Notes: a model not told the origin generated them from the sequence alone. DNA of 64,000 bases from Marinomonas maritima (GCF_024435075.2 NZ_JAMZEG020000001.1:124001-188000); one strand, 5' to 3'; numbered from the stretch's first letter, positions 1 through 8,738 are shown. Numbers and translations: made by a program.

Positions 1-151
1 TTTCATCATAAAATTCTCTTTTGGTGTTTTCGTACTCTTTGTAAAGCTGTACCACGGTGACCAAAACCGCCACCAAAAAATAAACACCAAAGATAACAAG
101 CAGTAAGTGCAGAGCAATGGATCGGCGGTAATGGTTTAACAACGATTGCAT
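1..151 (-). CDS. N-terminus of a membrane protein (probable sensor), cut by the window edge
   Basis: The reading frame opens at an ATG (complement of 149-151) and runs off the left edge. The 50 visible residues give a short basic head (MQSLLNHYRR), one strong hydrophobic segment at about residues 11-34, then a charged stretch (YKEYENTKREF) that looks like the start of an extracytoplasmic or coiled region. It lies 31 bp downstream of the solute-binding protein on the same strand, so the two are probably cotranscribed. A sensor kinase or diguanylate cyclase paired with a periplasmic binding protein is a common arrangement. The output domain is not in the window, so the family cannot be named. 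Confidence 0.6.
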   Translation of the reverse strand, partial: MQSLLNHYRRSIALHLLLVIFGVYFLVAVLVTVVQLYKEYENTKREFYDE

Positions 152-182
152 TTAACAAGCCTTAGCTGTTTTGATGAGCGGT

Positions 183-998
183 TTATTGGTTTTGCCAATC
201 TTGGATGCCATAACGCTCTAGTAGTTTCTCTAGGCGTCCATCTTCTCGCATTTTCAGAGTTTCTTCGGACATTATTTTTGCATATTCAGCGGATTTAGGA
301 TTCTTCGGTGAAAAGCTGCTGTAGACATCAATCACAGCACTGGTGGTGCCGACGACTTTAAGTTGGTCGGCTTTGCCCATTTGTTGAGCTTTATATTCCA
401 ATACACTTTTGTCTTCAATCACTGCGGTTAAGCGGCCATTGATTAGCATTTCAAGCAATCTTTCTAGAGGCTTCTCACCTGTAATTTCCAGAACGTTTTC
501 AGGATTTTGATTGAAATAATCCATCACAGTCGGATCAACATAGTCATATCCTTTAATGATGCCAATTATCTTTGCCTGCTCAAGTGACTCTTTGCCAGTA
601 TAGCGCCAGTTCGAGTCTTTATTGCTAAAGAAGGTGCTGTTGCTCCTACCTAGAGCAAAGTCTGGAAAAACAAAGTCGGGTGCTTCTTCTCGAAAGCAGG
701 CCATCGTGCCGTCAAGCTTACCTTCTCTAACCAATTGCAGGCCCCGAGAGTAGGACACCTCAACAAACTCGACTTTATGTCCCCTTGACTCTAAGGTTTC
801 AACCAGCAAATCCCCTAGGTAACCAACCTTCCCTTGATTTTGGCTGGCAATGCAGTCGTAAGGGCACCATTCGTCGGTGGCGATTCTTATCGTATCTGAA
901 AAAACGGAAGTAGAAAAAAGTGTAATAAAGCTTATTAATAGCACACTAAAAATGAGAGGTTTTTTTGCTTGGTTTGTTTGTTCATTTTGCGATGGCAT
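183..998 (-). CDS. Periplasmic solute-binding protein, family 3 (amino-acid type)
   Basis: 271 residues. The N-terminus has a signal peptide or anchor at about residues 14-34 (PLIFSVLLISFITLFSTSVFS), followed by DTIRIATDEWCPYDC, the typical opening of a SBP_bac_3 domain. Further family features are LVETLESRGHKVEFVEVSYSRGLQLVREGKLDGTM (split over residues 68-100) and an ERYGI-type C-terminus. Such proteins bind amino acids or similar small polar ligands in the periplasm. No ABC permease or ATPase gene is adjacent. Instead a one-TM protein follows, so this one may feed a sensor rather than a transporter (inference). Only a weak GGA ribosome site precedes the chosen ATG. Confidence 0.8.
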   Translation of the reverse strand: MPSQNEQTNQAKKPLIFSVLLISFITLFSTSVFSDTIRIATDEWCPYDCIASQNQGKVGYLGDLLVETLESRGHKVEFVEVSYSRGLQLVREGKLDGTMACFREEAPDFVFPDFALGRSNSTFFSNKDSNWRYTGKESLEQAKIIGIIKGYDYVDPTVMDYFNQNPENVLEITGEKPLERLLEMLINGRLTAVIEDKSVLEYKAQQMGKADQLKVVGTTSAVIDVYSSFSPKNPKSAEYAKIMSEETLKMREDGRLEKLLERYGIQDWQNQ

Positions 999-1453
999 AA
1001 TTATTTTTTTCCAGTGCGATTGGCTTTTGACAGTATGTTATTTTTACCGTCCTGCCCCGCTATAGTCAACAAAACGGACATTGTCTATGAAGTAGCTTCT
1101 TATATTTTATCAACACTGCATGCAGTAGATTTGAAATACTGTTGGTTGTTTGGTTTTATGTCGATAAGAGTGACCTTTGTGGTTAAAAAAAACAAGCAAA
1201 GATAATGATCATGCACATGTTCTTTGATAAGTCTCATGGTGATGTGGTGAGAGAGGGTTTGTTGAGTATTAGATTAGCTTCCGATATTGACCGAAGCTGT
1301 AACCTTGTGTAACACCGCCACAATCAATAGCTCCCCCTGCCAAAGCTGCTGGCTCCTTGAAGGCTTATAGTCATTTCATCTTTTACTTCATACAGTGAAG
1401 AGGATCGTTTTAATGGCACGTTGTTTATTACTATTTTGTAAACAAGGAATATG
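999..1453. other. Intergenic region without a recognised gene
   Basis: About 450 bp between the divergent promoter side of the solute-binding protein and the terminator of the permease gene. Two small overlapping frames on the plus strand (877-1065, 969-1205) have no ribosome site and no protein-like composition. The DNA is AT-rich at 1,000-1,200. I see no repeat or hairpin of note. Confidence 0.5.
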
Positions 1454-1455
1454 AA

Positions 1456-1485
1456 AAAGCCCCGCATTTTACAATGCGGGGCTTT
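1456..1485 (-). terminator. Rho-independent terminator of the ethanolamine operon
   Basis: A perfect 13-bp stem (1456-1468 with 1473-1485, GC-rich core GCCCCGC) and a 4-nt loop. On the minus strand it is followed by a T run, and it lies 45 bp past the stop of the permease gene. Confidence 0.85.
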
Positions 1486-1529
1486 GGTTCGATTTTGAAA
1501 TATCGCTTTTTTAGCCGTACGAGGGAGAA

Positions 1530-2936
1530 CTAAGCCGATGTCGTCAGATCGGCTTCGGCCTGAGCTAGCATGTCGAACTCTTCTTCTGGTGTTTTCGCAA
1601 CTAAATGATTTTTGCTATACAAGAAGTAGTACGCTGCGCCAATGGCGAATAGCACTAGAGTGTAAAAAAACGCACGTGGATCGTATGCGTAAACACCCGT
1701 CAGCGCCAACAGTGACAAAACAAACGCAATAGATGAAGTGAAAATACCGCCAGGTGTTTTATAAGGGCGATGCATGTCTGGATGGTTTATGCGCAGCAAT
1801 ATGTGGCTAAGTGCCATCAATGCATAAGACACCGTAGCACCGACAACCGCCATGGCTAGCATAAGGTCACCTTCGCCTGTCAAAGAAGCAAGGAACCCCA
1901 AAATACCCGGAACGATCAGCGCGCGTGAAGGCACTTTTCGCTTGTCCGTGACAGACAAACTTTGTGGAATGTAGCCTGCACGAGACAATGCGAACACTAG
2001 GCGACTGTAACCGTAAATAATCGAGAAGAAAGACGCGACCAATCCGGCCAGTCCAAGTATGTTGACAGCCGTACCCAGTGTTTCATGTCCTGCAAAGTTT
2101 AGTGCATCTACCAAAGGAACTGCGCTTTTACCCATCGCATCTGCACCAGCAGCACCGGCCAATAAAAATACCACTAGCAAAGCGGTGAACAACAAGAAAA
2201 CCATTGCGCCAATAATGCCTTTTGGTACATCTTTGGCTGGGTCTTTGGCTTCTTCGGCGGCCAATGGTACGCCTTCAACGGCTAAAAATAACCACATACC
2301 AAATGGCAACGCAGCCCAAATACCGTACCAACCCATTGGCATAAATTCACTTGCGCCAACGGCATCCGTCACAGGCACATCAAATAAACGGCTTGTATCG
2401 AAATCGCCAATCAAGGCGACAGCAGTCGCTAGAATCGCGATGACCGCTAAACCACTGATCACCATCATGACTTTTAAGGCTTCGCCGGCACCGGCTAAGT
2501 GAATACCGATAAAGACAATATAAAATGCGGCGTAGACCCAAGGCCCATTAAAACCCAATAAGGCTTCCACTGCAGAGCCGATGAAAATAACAATGGCGGC
2601 GGGCGCCAGTGCGTATTCAATTAATACCGCTAAGCCAGTTAAATAACCGCCAGTTGGACCCATGGCTTGGCGAGCAAAACTATAACCGCCACCCGCCGCA
2701 GGAATGGCGGCTGACATTTCAGCTAAGGCCAATACGAGGGTAAAATACATCACCGCCATTAACCCCGCTGCAATAGCAAAACCGCCCCAGCCTGCTTCCG
2801 CAATACCAAAGTTCCAGCCCGCGAAGTCACCAGAAATTACGTAGGATACGCCCAAGCCCGCTAGCAAAATCCAGCCAGCGGAACCTCTTTTCAGCTGGCG
2901 TTTAGCCAGATATTCCTTATTCATTTGATCAGACAT
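1530..2936 (-). CDS. eat: Ethanolamine permease (APC superfamily)
   Basis: 468 residues with about 12 hydrophobic segments, an amino acid-polyamine-organocation type permease of the inner membrane. The N-terminus (KEYLAKRQLKRGSAGWILL, then GVSYVISGDFAGWNFG) and the segment AIPAAGGGYSFARQAMGPTGGYLTG are characteristic of the Eat ethanolamine permease family. It is the last gene of a minus-strand run eutB-eutC-eat and ends at a strong terminator. The context, right after both ethanolamine ammonia-lyase subunits, supports ethanolamine as the substrate. The start ATG is preceded by an AAGGGAAC ribosome site. Confidence 0.9.
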   Translation of the reverse strand: MSDQMNKEYLAKRQLKRGSAGWILLAGLGVSYVISGDFAGWNFGIAEAGWGGFAIAAGLMAVMYFTLVLALAEMSAAIPAAGGGYSFARQAMGPTGGYLTGLAVLIEYALAPAAIVIFIGSAVEALLGFNGPWVYAAFYIVFIGIHLAGAGEALKVMMVISGLAVIAILATAVALIGDFDTSRLFDVPVTDAVGASEFMPMGWYGIWAALPFGMWLFLAVEGVPLAAEEAKDPAKDVPKGIIGAMVFLLFTALLVVFLLAGAAGADAMGKSAVPLVDALNFAGHETLGTAVNILGLAGLVASFFSIIYGYSRLVFALSRAGYIPQSLSVTDKRKVPSRALIVPGILGFLASLTGEGDLMLAMAVVGATVSYALMALSHILLRINHPDMHRPYKTPGGIFTSSIAFVLSLLALTGVYAYDPRAFFYTLVLFAIGAAYYFLYSKNHLVAKTPEEEFDMLAQAEADLTTSA

Positions 2937-3031
2937 AGTGGTTCCCTTTGTTCTCTTTTAATTGTGGTTTTTATAGCCATTTTTTGCCCGGATGGGCTTA
3001 TATTTTTTATTTTTGCTCTGTTTTCTCATCG

Positions 3032-3997
3032 TTAAGAGATGAGGAAGTTTTTGGATTCTTTACTGGTGTCGATGATTAAGTCATCGTCTGATCGATCTTT
3101 TAGCTTTACGCCAGACAATTTGAGCGTTCGGGCCTCGTTTAATAAATAGAACGCTTTGCGCGCCGCTTCTTGATAAACCAAACCGGCTGGCCGAACATTG
3201 GATATGCAATTTCTAAAGGCGTCAGTAAGGCCGACTTTACCGCCCCACGTTAGGTACAAACCTAAGCTGTCAGGTGAACTAAGACCGGGGCGCTCACCGA
3301 TTAACACTAAAACGCATTTGGCGTTTAGTCGCTCGCAAACATCGTCACCAATGGCAACACGACCTTGTTTCACAAAACAAATAGGCGCTAGGCTCCAATC
3401 GTTTTTATGGCCATTTTTTGTATTTTGTTGTGTGGGCGCTTGCTGAACGTGGATATGACTGAAAAGCGCCTCTAAAAAGGGCAAGGTATTTTGTTCAATT
3501 GCTAGAGAAGACAAGCCATCTACCACGACGATGGCAAGATCATAGTGTTGTGATGTGGCGGCTCTGTGTTCGTCTAGTGTATTGGCGGATTTTTCATCGA
3601 GTCGTCGGCCATAATCTGGGCGTTGCAAATAGGACGCACGGTCTATTGCACGGCTGTGCAGCATTATGGGCGTGTTGTGTGGAGCCCAATCCTGCTCCAT
3701 GAGGGTTTTAGCCAAAGATTCCGTGTCGAGTTGAGTGTGAACCGCATCAATGGCTTGAGCATGAGCAAGCTGAAACGCCAAAAGATGTTTGGTGGGAACA
3801 CTGACACCGGAACGACCCAAGCCAACGCGCGCATCGGTGAAGGCGTTGAGTTTACGCCATGCGTTTTCCGTCACTGGTTCTTCTTTTCGGGGAGTAGGTT
3901 CTTCTTGTTTGGAGATTGGCTCATGTTTTTCCGTCGCAGCCTCTGCATGCGGGTGCGTTGGAAAAGACTTATCGGATGGATAGTTGTCCTGACTCAT
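3032..3997 (-). CDS. eutC: Ethanolamine ammonia-lyase small (light) subunit
   Basis: 321 residues. It is the partner of EutB in the adenosylcobalamin-dependent enzyme that cleaves ethanolamine to acetaldehyde and ammonia. Family features are NAWRKLNAFTDARVGLGRSG near residues 45-65, FQLAHAQAIDAVH, YDLAIVVVDGLSSLAIEQN, the loop RVAIGDDVCERLNAKCVLVLIGERPGL, and SNVRPAGLVYQEAARKAFYLL. The first about 44 residues are a hydrophilic Pro/Glu-rich extension that many EutC proteins lack in this form. The start overlaps the eutB stop by 4 bp, which implies translational coupling and a 1:1 complex. Confidence 0.95.
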   Translation of the reverse strand: MSQDNYPSDKSFPTHPHAEAATEKHEPISKQEEPTPRKEEPVTENAWRKLNAFTDARVGLGRSGVSVPTKHLLAFQLAHAQAIDAVHTQLDTESLAKTLMEQDWAPHNTPIMLHSRAIDRASYLQRPDYGRRLDEKSANTLDEHRAATSQHYDLAIVVVDGLSSLAIEQNTLPFLEALFSHIHVQQAPTQQNTKNGHKNDWSLAPICFVKQGRVAIGDDVCERLNAKCVLVLIGERPGLSSPDSLGLYLTWGGKVGLTDAFRNCISNVRPAGLVYQEAARKAFYLLNEARTLKLSGVKLKDRSDDDLIIDTSKESKNFLIS

Positions 3998-5415
3998 GAG
4001 TGACCTCCAATCATGCGATGGAGCGATTTATGGAACGCATCGGGCAGCTTGTGGTTGAGCGTGAATTGCTCGTTGTTTTTGAATATTTCCATCTTGGCTA
4101 ACCAAATGTCGAATTCTGGCGCGGGTTTTAATCCCAGCACGCGGCGAGCGTATAAGGCATCGTGGAACGAGGTCGTTTGGTAGTTGAGCATAATGTCGTC
4201 AGAACCGGGTATGCCCATCACAAACGTACAGCCGGCGACACCTAAAAGTGTCAGTAAATTATCCATGTCGTTTTGATCGGCTTCGGCGTGGTTGGTGTAA
4301 CACACGTCGCAACCCATGGGTAAACCAAGTAGCTTGCCGCAGAAATGATCTTCTAAACCTGCGCGAGTGATTTCTTTGCCATCGTATAAATATTCTGGAC
4401 CGATAAAACCGACCACAGTATTAACCAATAACGGATTGAATTTACGTGCTACGGCATAAGCGCGGGCTTCGCACGTTTGCTGGTCTAAACCGTGATGGGC
4501 GTTAGCGGACAATGCGCTGCCTTGGCCGGTTTCAAAATACATAACGTTGTTGCCGACAGTGCCACGATTCAGGGAAAGTGCAGCGTCTTGAGCTTCCGCT
4601 AGATTGGCAAGGTTAAAGCCAAAGCTGTCATTGGTGGCTTGCGTACCGCCGATGGATTGGAAAACCAAATCCACTGGCGCTCCTTGTTCTATGCATTCGA
4701 TGGTGTTGGTAACGTGGGTGAGCACGCAAGATTGCGTGGGAATCTCGTAATGCTGGATAACTTCGTCCATCATTTTTATCAGTCGTGTGGCTTGCTGTAC
4801 GTTGTCGGTCGCCGGATTGATGCCAATCACTGCATCGCCATTGGCGTAGAGCAAACCGTCTAACATGCTTGCTGCAATGCCTGTTAAATCGTCAGTTGGA
4901 TGGTTTGGCTGTAAGCGTGTTGAAAGGTGTCCCGGTAAACCGATGGTGTTACGAAAGGCGGTTCTTATATGACATTTCTTGGCGACAAGAATGAGGTCTT
5001 GATTGCGCATGATCTTACTCACCGCTGCCGCCATTTCAGGTGTGACGCCGGGGCGGATCTGTATGAGAACGTCACTGCTTGCTAAATCGCTTAATAACCA
5101 GTCTCGAAACCCACCAACGGTCAGGTGAGAAATAATAGAAAAGGCCGTTTTGTCATGATCGTCTAGTATTAGCCGAGTGATTTCATCTTTTTCGTAAGGA
5201 ACAAGGGCGCTTTCAAGAAAAAGTCGAAGCGGTACATCGGCTAATGTCATTTGTGCGATGGCGCGTTCTTCAGCAGTGCGTGCAGCGACGCCTGCTAACC
5301 GATCGCCAGAGCGAGCAGGGGTGGCCTTGGCCATTAAATCGGCGAGGTCGATGAAGCCAAAAGTCTGTTTGCCGACTATGTGACGAAATTGAAAAGTAGA
5401 ATGTGGGTTGCTCAT
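3994..5415 (-). CDS. eutB: Ethanolamine ammonia-lyase large (heavy) subunit
   Basis: 473 residues, close to the usual length. It forms the catalytic TIM-barrel subunit that binds ethanolamine and, with EutC, adenosylcobalamin. Recognisable segments are RAIAQMTLADVPLRLFLE (residues 51-68), HLTVGGFRDWLLSD, TIGLPGHLSTRLQPNHPTDD, and NGDAVIGINPATDN (about 192-205, substrate-site region). First gene of the minus-strand eutB-eutC-eat unit, with an AraC-type activator divergently encoded 254 bp away. No eutA reactivase and no microcompartment shell gene lies in the window. Confidence 0.96.
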   Translation of the reverse strand: MSNPHSTFQFRHIVGKQTFGFIDLADLMAKATPARSGDRLAGVAARTAEERAIAQMTLADVPLRLFLESALVPYEKDEITRLILDDHDKTAFSIISHLTVGGFRDWLLSDLASSDVLIQIRPGVTPEMAAAVSKIMRNQDLILVAKKCHIRTAFRNTIGLPGHLSTRLQPNHPTDDLTGIAASMLDGLLYANGDAVIGINPATDNVQQATRLIKMMDEVIQHYEIPTQSCVLTHVTNTIECIEQGAPVDLVFQSIGGTQATNDSFGFNLANLAEAQDAALSLNRGTVGNNVMYFETGQGSALSANAHHGLDQQTCEARAYAVARKFNPLLVNTVVGFIGPEYLYDGKEITRAGLEDHFCGKLLGLPMGCDVCYTNHAEADQNDMDNLLTLLGVAGCTFVMGIPGSDDIMLNYQTTSFHDALYARRVLGLKPAPEFDIWLAKMEIFKNNEQFTLNHKLPDAFHKSLHRMIGGHS

Positions 5416-5495
5416 AACCGTCTCTCACGCTTTACTAGTATTGTGTTGGCCCCAAAAAGCAAAGTATAAAAGGGCATAGATATTGCTACTTTTAT

Positions 5496-5518
5496 TTGGA
5501 CTTAAGATCTGAGTCCAA
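5496..5518. promoter_or_regulatory. Inverted repeat in the eutB / araC-type divergent promoter region
   Basis: TTGGACT (5496-5502) and its complement AGTCCAA (5512-5518), separated by 9 nt, lie between the divergent eutB and AraC-type genes. A two-arm site is compatible with regulator binding, but nothing in the sequence identifies the protein. No cobalamin riboswitch pattern was seen in this 254-bp region. Confidence 0.3.
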
Positions 5519-5669
5519 GGTTTAAAATTTGAATGTAAGTTTACCTTACGGAAATCCATAAGCTGTCGTTATCGAATAATGGCAAAAGTAAAAAATCCAT
5601 ATATATCAAGTGTTTGTTTTGTTTTATTTTGAAAATCGACTTTAAAAGTATCTTTTTTAGGGGAAGATT

Positions 5670-6632
5670 ATGTTGAATTCAGGGATCGATGCACCAAATA
5701 AGGGCTCTTTGATTCGGGTGTCGGAGGCTTGTGATGCGGATTTACACGCCGGTAATCTTACGGGTTGGCAGCAAGAGTACGATCAAACAAGCCGAGGTGG
5801 TTTTTATGGTCGTATTGTAGAGCTGCCTTTTGATGGCTTACAGGTTTTTTGTGAGCATACCAGTCAGGCATTACAACAAAAGTGCGTGGTTTGGCCAGAT
5901 TCTGTTTGGCTGGGGATTCCTCTTGCCGATCAAGAAGAAAGCCGCATTAACGGCTTAACTATTAACCCGAACAATATTATGTGTCGACCGGGCGATTGTG
6001 ATTTCCAGCTGTCGACCCCGTCAGATTATGATTTGTATGGTTTGGTGGTAGATAAGTCGACTTTGACAGACATGGCGTTAATCCATGGCGTAGAGTTGAA
6101 TTGGAAAGAGTTGACAGAACATGGTCGTCTTGGCGTGCCTAATAAAATATTGCAGGAAGTGCGTTTTTTGTTAGCGCGTTTGCTCTTAGTTGAAAACAAG
6201 GAATCACCATCGCGATTGCAGCACGATATTGTCATGATGGCTCTGCTTGAAGTGCTCAAAGTGGAAACGCCGCAACCGGCGACAACACAGAGCTATAAAC
6301 ACCGTAAAAAAGTGGTCGATTGCGCTCGTCAGTTCTTAGACCATCACTTGGATGAGCCAGTGACCGTAACTCAATTGTGTAAAATCACTAATGTGAGTCG
6401 AAGAACCTTACAGTACAGCTTCGACAGTATTCTTGGCATCAGCCCCATTCAATATCTGCGTATTAGCCGATTAAATGGCGTGCGCCGTTCTCTCGTACAA
6501 GCCCAACACGGACAAGCCGTCAGCGACATCGCCGCCCAATGGGGCTTTTGGCATCTGAGCCAATTTGCACAAGACTACAAGCAACTGTTTGGCGAAAGCC
6601 CATCTAAAACACTCGCAGGGCTGAGTGGTTGA
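5670..6632 (+). CDS. AraC-family regulator, probable activator of the ethanolamine genes
   Basis: 320 residues. The C-terminal about 100 residues form an AraC double helix-turn-helix: VVDCARQFLDHHLDEPVTV, then TQLCKITNVSRRTLQYSF (first HTH) and GISPIQYLRISRLNGVRRSL, with the second HTH around VSDIAAQWGFWHLSQFAQDYKQLFGESPS. The N-terminal 200 residues are a ligand-sensing region not resolved by eye. The same architecture is found in EutR, and the gene is divergent from eutB, so control of eutB-eutC-eat is the natural inference. The ATG at 5670 has a strong AGGGGAAG ribosome site. Confidence 0.85.
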   Translation: MLNSGIDAPNKGSLIRVSEACDADLHAGNLTGWQQEYDQTSRGGFYGRIVELPFDGLQVFCEHTSQALQQKCVVWPDSVWLGIPLADQEESRINGLTINPNNIMCRPGDCDFQLSTPSDYDLYGLVVDKSTLTDMALIHGVELNWKELTEHGRLGVPNKILQEVRFLLARLLLVENKESPSRLQHDIVMMALLEVLKVETPQPATTQSYKHRKKVVDCARQFLDHHLDEPVTVTQLCKITNVSRRTLQYSFDSILGISPIQYLRISRLNGVRRSLVQAQHGQAVSDIAAQWGFWHLSQFAQDYKQLFGESPSKTLAGLSG

Positions 6633-6667
6633 GTAAAAAGCGATAACAGCTTCCACACTCCTTTATG

Positions 6668-7630
6668 TCATAAAATTTGATCAAGAGGGCTATTTGTTCC
6701 TGCAAAATGCTGTCCTATAACATGGGTATAAATTTGTGTTGTCGACACATCGTTATGGCCTAACAGCTCTTGAACCGTTCTTATGTCTCGCCCTGCCATG
6801 AGTAAATGAGTTGCAAAAGAGTGGCGGAAAGTATGGCAATTAACTCTTTTTTCATTGATCCCTGCCTTGTTGACCGATTTTTTCAATGCTTTACGAGGTA
6901 CTGAATCATGCAAATGGTGCCTGCATAGTTCACCAGTCACAGGGTGCGGACTAATTGATGTAGAGGGAAATAAAAACATCCAACTCAATTGACGAAAGGC
7001 GTTCGGGTACTTTTTAGACAGCGCAAAGGGCAAAGAAGGGCCATATCCCTTGGCGTTGTCATCTTGTTGAATTTGTTGTGCATAGGCTTTTTGCTTGTTT
7101 AACGCCTCGGCTAACTTACGGCTCAGAATGGTGGTTCTGTCTTTATTACCCTTACTGCACCTTACCGCCAAACTGCCCTGATCCAAATTAATATCTTGAA
7201 TGCGAATACGCAAACATTCACTAATCCTAAGCCCCGATCCATACAGCAATGAAAAAATCAAATGGTCCCGTTCATTCAAACAGCTTAGTATTTTCTGAAT
7301 CTCGTTAGCGGCTAAAACAATGGGCAGACGTCGACCTTGCTTAGCATGCTGAAACCCTAAATCCCCCAATGGTTGATCCAGTAACTTGTTGTACAAAAAG
7401 GCGAGGGCATTCAAGGCAGATTTTTGGGTGTTAATGGCGACATGTTGCTCCACTGCCAGAAATGATAAAAATGCTCTTACTTCTTCTGCGCCCATGTTTT
7501 GTGGGTTTTGCAGCTTATGGAATCGAATAAAATATTTAATCCAATACAGGTAAGACTTCTCTGTTTTTAAGCTATAGCCACGTAGCCGCAGCTCATTACG
7601 AATAAAATTCATAAAAGGACTAGAAGACAT
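6668..7630 (-). CDS. intI: Integron integrase (tyrosine recombinase IntI)
   Basis: 320 residues from the ATG at 7630, chosen because AAGGAG lies 6 nt upstream; the longer frame to 7669 adds 13 residues without a ribosome site. Tyrosine recombinase signatures are SGLRISE (first Arg), HTFRHSFATHLL (His-x-x-Arg), GHND and TQIYTHV (catalytic Tyr). The extra segment FALSKKYPNAFRQLSWMFLFPS is the insertion specific to integron integrases and separates this from XerC/XerD. IntI recombines attI with attC and inserts or excises gene cassettes. It is divergent from a cassette at 7959. A LexA-type box lies in its promoter region. Confidence 0.93.
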   Translation of the reverse strand: MSSSPFMNFIRNELRLRGYSLKTEKSYLYWIKYFIRFHKLQNPQNMGAEEVRAFLSFLAVEQHVAINTQKSALNALAFLYNKLLDQPLGDLGFQHAKQGRRLPIVLAANEIQKILSCLNERDHLIFSLLYGSGLRISECLRIRIQDINLDQGSLAVRCSKGNKDRTTILSRKLAEALNKQKAYAQQIQQDDNAKGYGPSLPFALSKKYPNAFRQLSWMFLFPSTSISPHPVTGELCRHHLHDSVPRKALKKSVNKAGINEKRVNCHTFRHSFATHLLMAGRDIRTVQELLGHNDVSTTQIYTHVIGQHFAGTNSPLDQIL

Positions 7631-7958
7631 CACACACTCCTTGTGGATAATTGATTTAAAGCTGTACAAATATACAGTTTGTTTTTTTGATTGCCAATTA
7701 TTGGCACGCTTTGCCTAAAAAACAATCACATTTTTGCGCGTTTGTACTGGCAGCAAGCCAGAAAGTCTTTTAATATCAATCAACAACATAAAACCCAGCC
7801 CATATAACGCGCTGTGGATAAATGTGTAAACCCGCACGCTCGGATTTTCAATTAACCAGCCTGTGGGAAAGGTTAAAAAGTGCCATAGAATCAGTTTTTT
7901 ATAGGGATTTATATGGAAATTAAAAACAGTGCAGATGCGCATGCGCACTATTAAAATG
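7631..7958 (+). promoter_or_regulatory. attI / cassette promoter region of the integron
   Basis: 328 bp between the integrase start and the first cassette. The recombination point is placed at G7958|TT because the first 12 nt of the cassette (GTTAACTGTAAA, 7958-7969) are the exact complement of 8739-8750 at the 5' edge of the attC, as expected for a cassette that closes on itself. The attI recombination site must end here, and the region should also hold the intI promoter and a cassette promoter, which I could not place with confidence. A minus-strand frame at 7715-7948 has no ribosome site and is not annotated. Confidence 0.65.
7662..7677 (-). promoter_or_regulatory. LexA (SOS) box upstream of the integron integrase
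   Basis: CTGT-N8-ACAG (CTGTACAAATATACAG) lies 32 bp upstream of the integrase ATG. It matches the consensus LexA operator of gammaproteobacteria exactly in both half-sites. LexA control of intI is established for class 1 and Vibrio integrons, so cassette mobility here is probably SOS-inducible. Confidence 0.8.
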
Positions 7959-7988
7959 TTAACTGTAAAAATAATACAAGGAGTATGT

Positions 7989-8501
7989 ATGTTAAAATTT
8001 AATCAACTTTGGAATGATTTCCCAGAAAAAAACATAATGAGAGCTAGGTGTCAAAATAAGCAATCATCAACATCTAGTAGTCCATTCGGAAATTATTGCG
8101 CAATCATGTTAAGTGATGCATTGATAAAGTCTGGGGTCTCAACGAATAGTGCAAAAGTTAAAAAATGTTGGTCTCATCAAGGAGGAAAACATATTTTACT
8201 GGCTGAAGAGATGGCCAAATGGCTCAATACGGCAAATATTGGCGGCATAAATAGAGTTGAAAAAATTAGTCCAACTTCCTTTCAAAAGGACTTAGATGGA
8301 CGAACTGGCATTATATTTTTCAAAGATTATTGGCAACGAGGAAATGAATCATTAGATAATAGGAGTGGAGATCATATTGATTTATGGAATAAAAATGAAA
8401 TATCAAGTACTGGAATGTTTATGAGGTCGATATATGAGTTTTTTGGTGCTGTCTCTGATTTAAATAAAAGTAAAGAAGTTTGGTTTTGGGAGATTAAATA
8501 A
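7989..8501 (+). CDS. Tae4-like T6SS amidase effector, in an integron cassette
   Basis: 170 residues from the ATG at 7989, which has AAGGAG 5 nt upstream (7978-7983). It resembles the Tae4 family of type VI secretion peptidoglycan amidases. The NYCAIMLSDAL segment supplies the catalytic Cys (C37), GKHILLAEEMAKWL follows, then GRTGIIFFKDYW and GDHIDLWN with the catalytic His (H129), ending in EVWFWEI. Family length (about 150-170) fits. Such enzymes cleave the D-Glu-mDAP bond in the periplasm of a rival cell. No T6SS structural gene is in the window. The cassette is AT-rich compared with the core genes, as expected for acquired DNA. Confidence 0.75.
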   Translation: MLKFNQLWNDFPEKNIMRARCQNKQSSTSSSPFGNYCAIMLSDALIKSGVSTNSAKVKKCWSHQGGKHILLAEEMAKWLNTANIGGINRVEKISPTSFQKDLDGRTGIIFFKDYWQRGNESLDNRSGDHIDLWNKNEISSTGMFMRSIYEFFGAVSDLNKSKEVWFWEIK

Positions 8502-8505
8502 TCTC

Positions 8506-8733
8506 ATGAAAATTAAAAAAATACTGGCTACTTTAGCTTTTATATTAATAAATTCAGGCCTTAATATAGGAATTTATTTATATTCTTATAAAAAGTTAAC
8601 CTTTCCTTTTTTACATGAAGAACAAAGAATGGATAATGCTCCATATATATTTACGCACGTGATTCCTAGTTTTTTCGTGGTCTCAATTTGCACTATTGTT
8701 TTATTACATTACTTAAAGAAAAAGCAGCGGTAG
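8506..8733 (+). CDS. Small two-TM membrane protein, candidate immunity partner of the Tae4-like effector
   Basis: 75 residues. There are two hydrophobic segments, about residues 7-26 (LATLAFILINSGLNIGIYLY) and 50-68 (VIPSFFVVSICTIVLLHYL), joined by a short loop with EEQRMDNAP. It starts 4 nt after the effector stop inside the same cassette. Effector genes of this class are normally followed by an immunity gene, so protection of the producer is the working inference. It does not look like the known soluble periplasmic Tai4 proteins. It could also be an unrelated membrane protein. Confidence 0.5.
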   Translation: MKIKKILATLAFILINSGLNIGIYLYSYKKLTFPFLHEEQRMDNAPYIFTHVIPSFFVVSICTIVLLHYLKKKQR

Positions 8734-8738
8734 CTCAA

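Noticed and set aside
5416..5669. Cobalamin riboswitch before eutB
   Set aside because: Looked for because EutBC needs adenosylcobalamin. No B12-box-like sequence or extended fold is visible in this 254-bp region.
7715..7948. Minus-strand 77-residue frame in the attI region
   Set aside because: No ribosome site, no recognisable features, and it lies in the integron recombination and promoter region.
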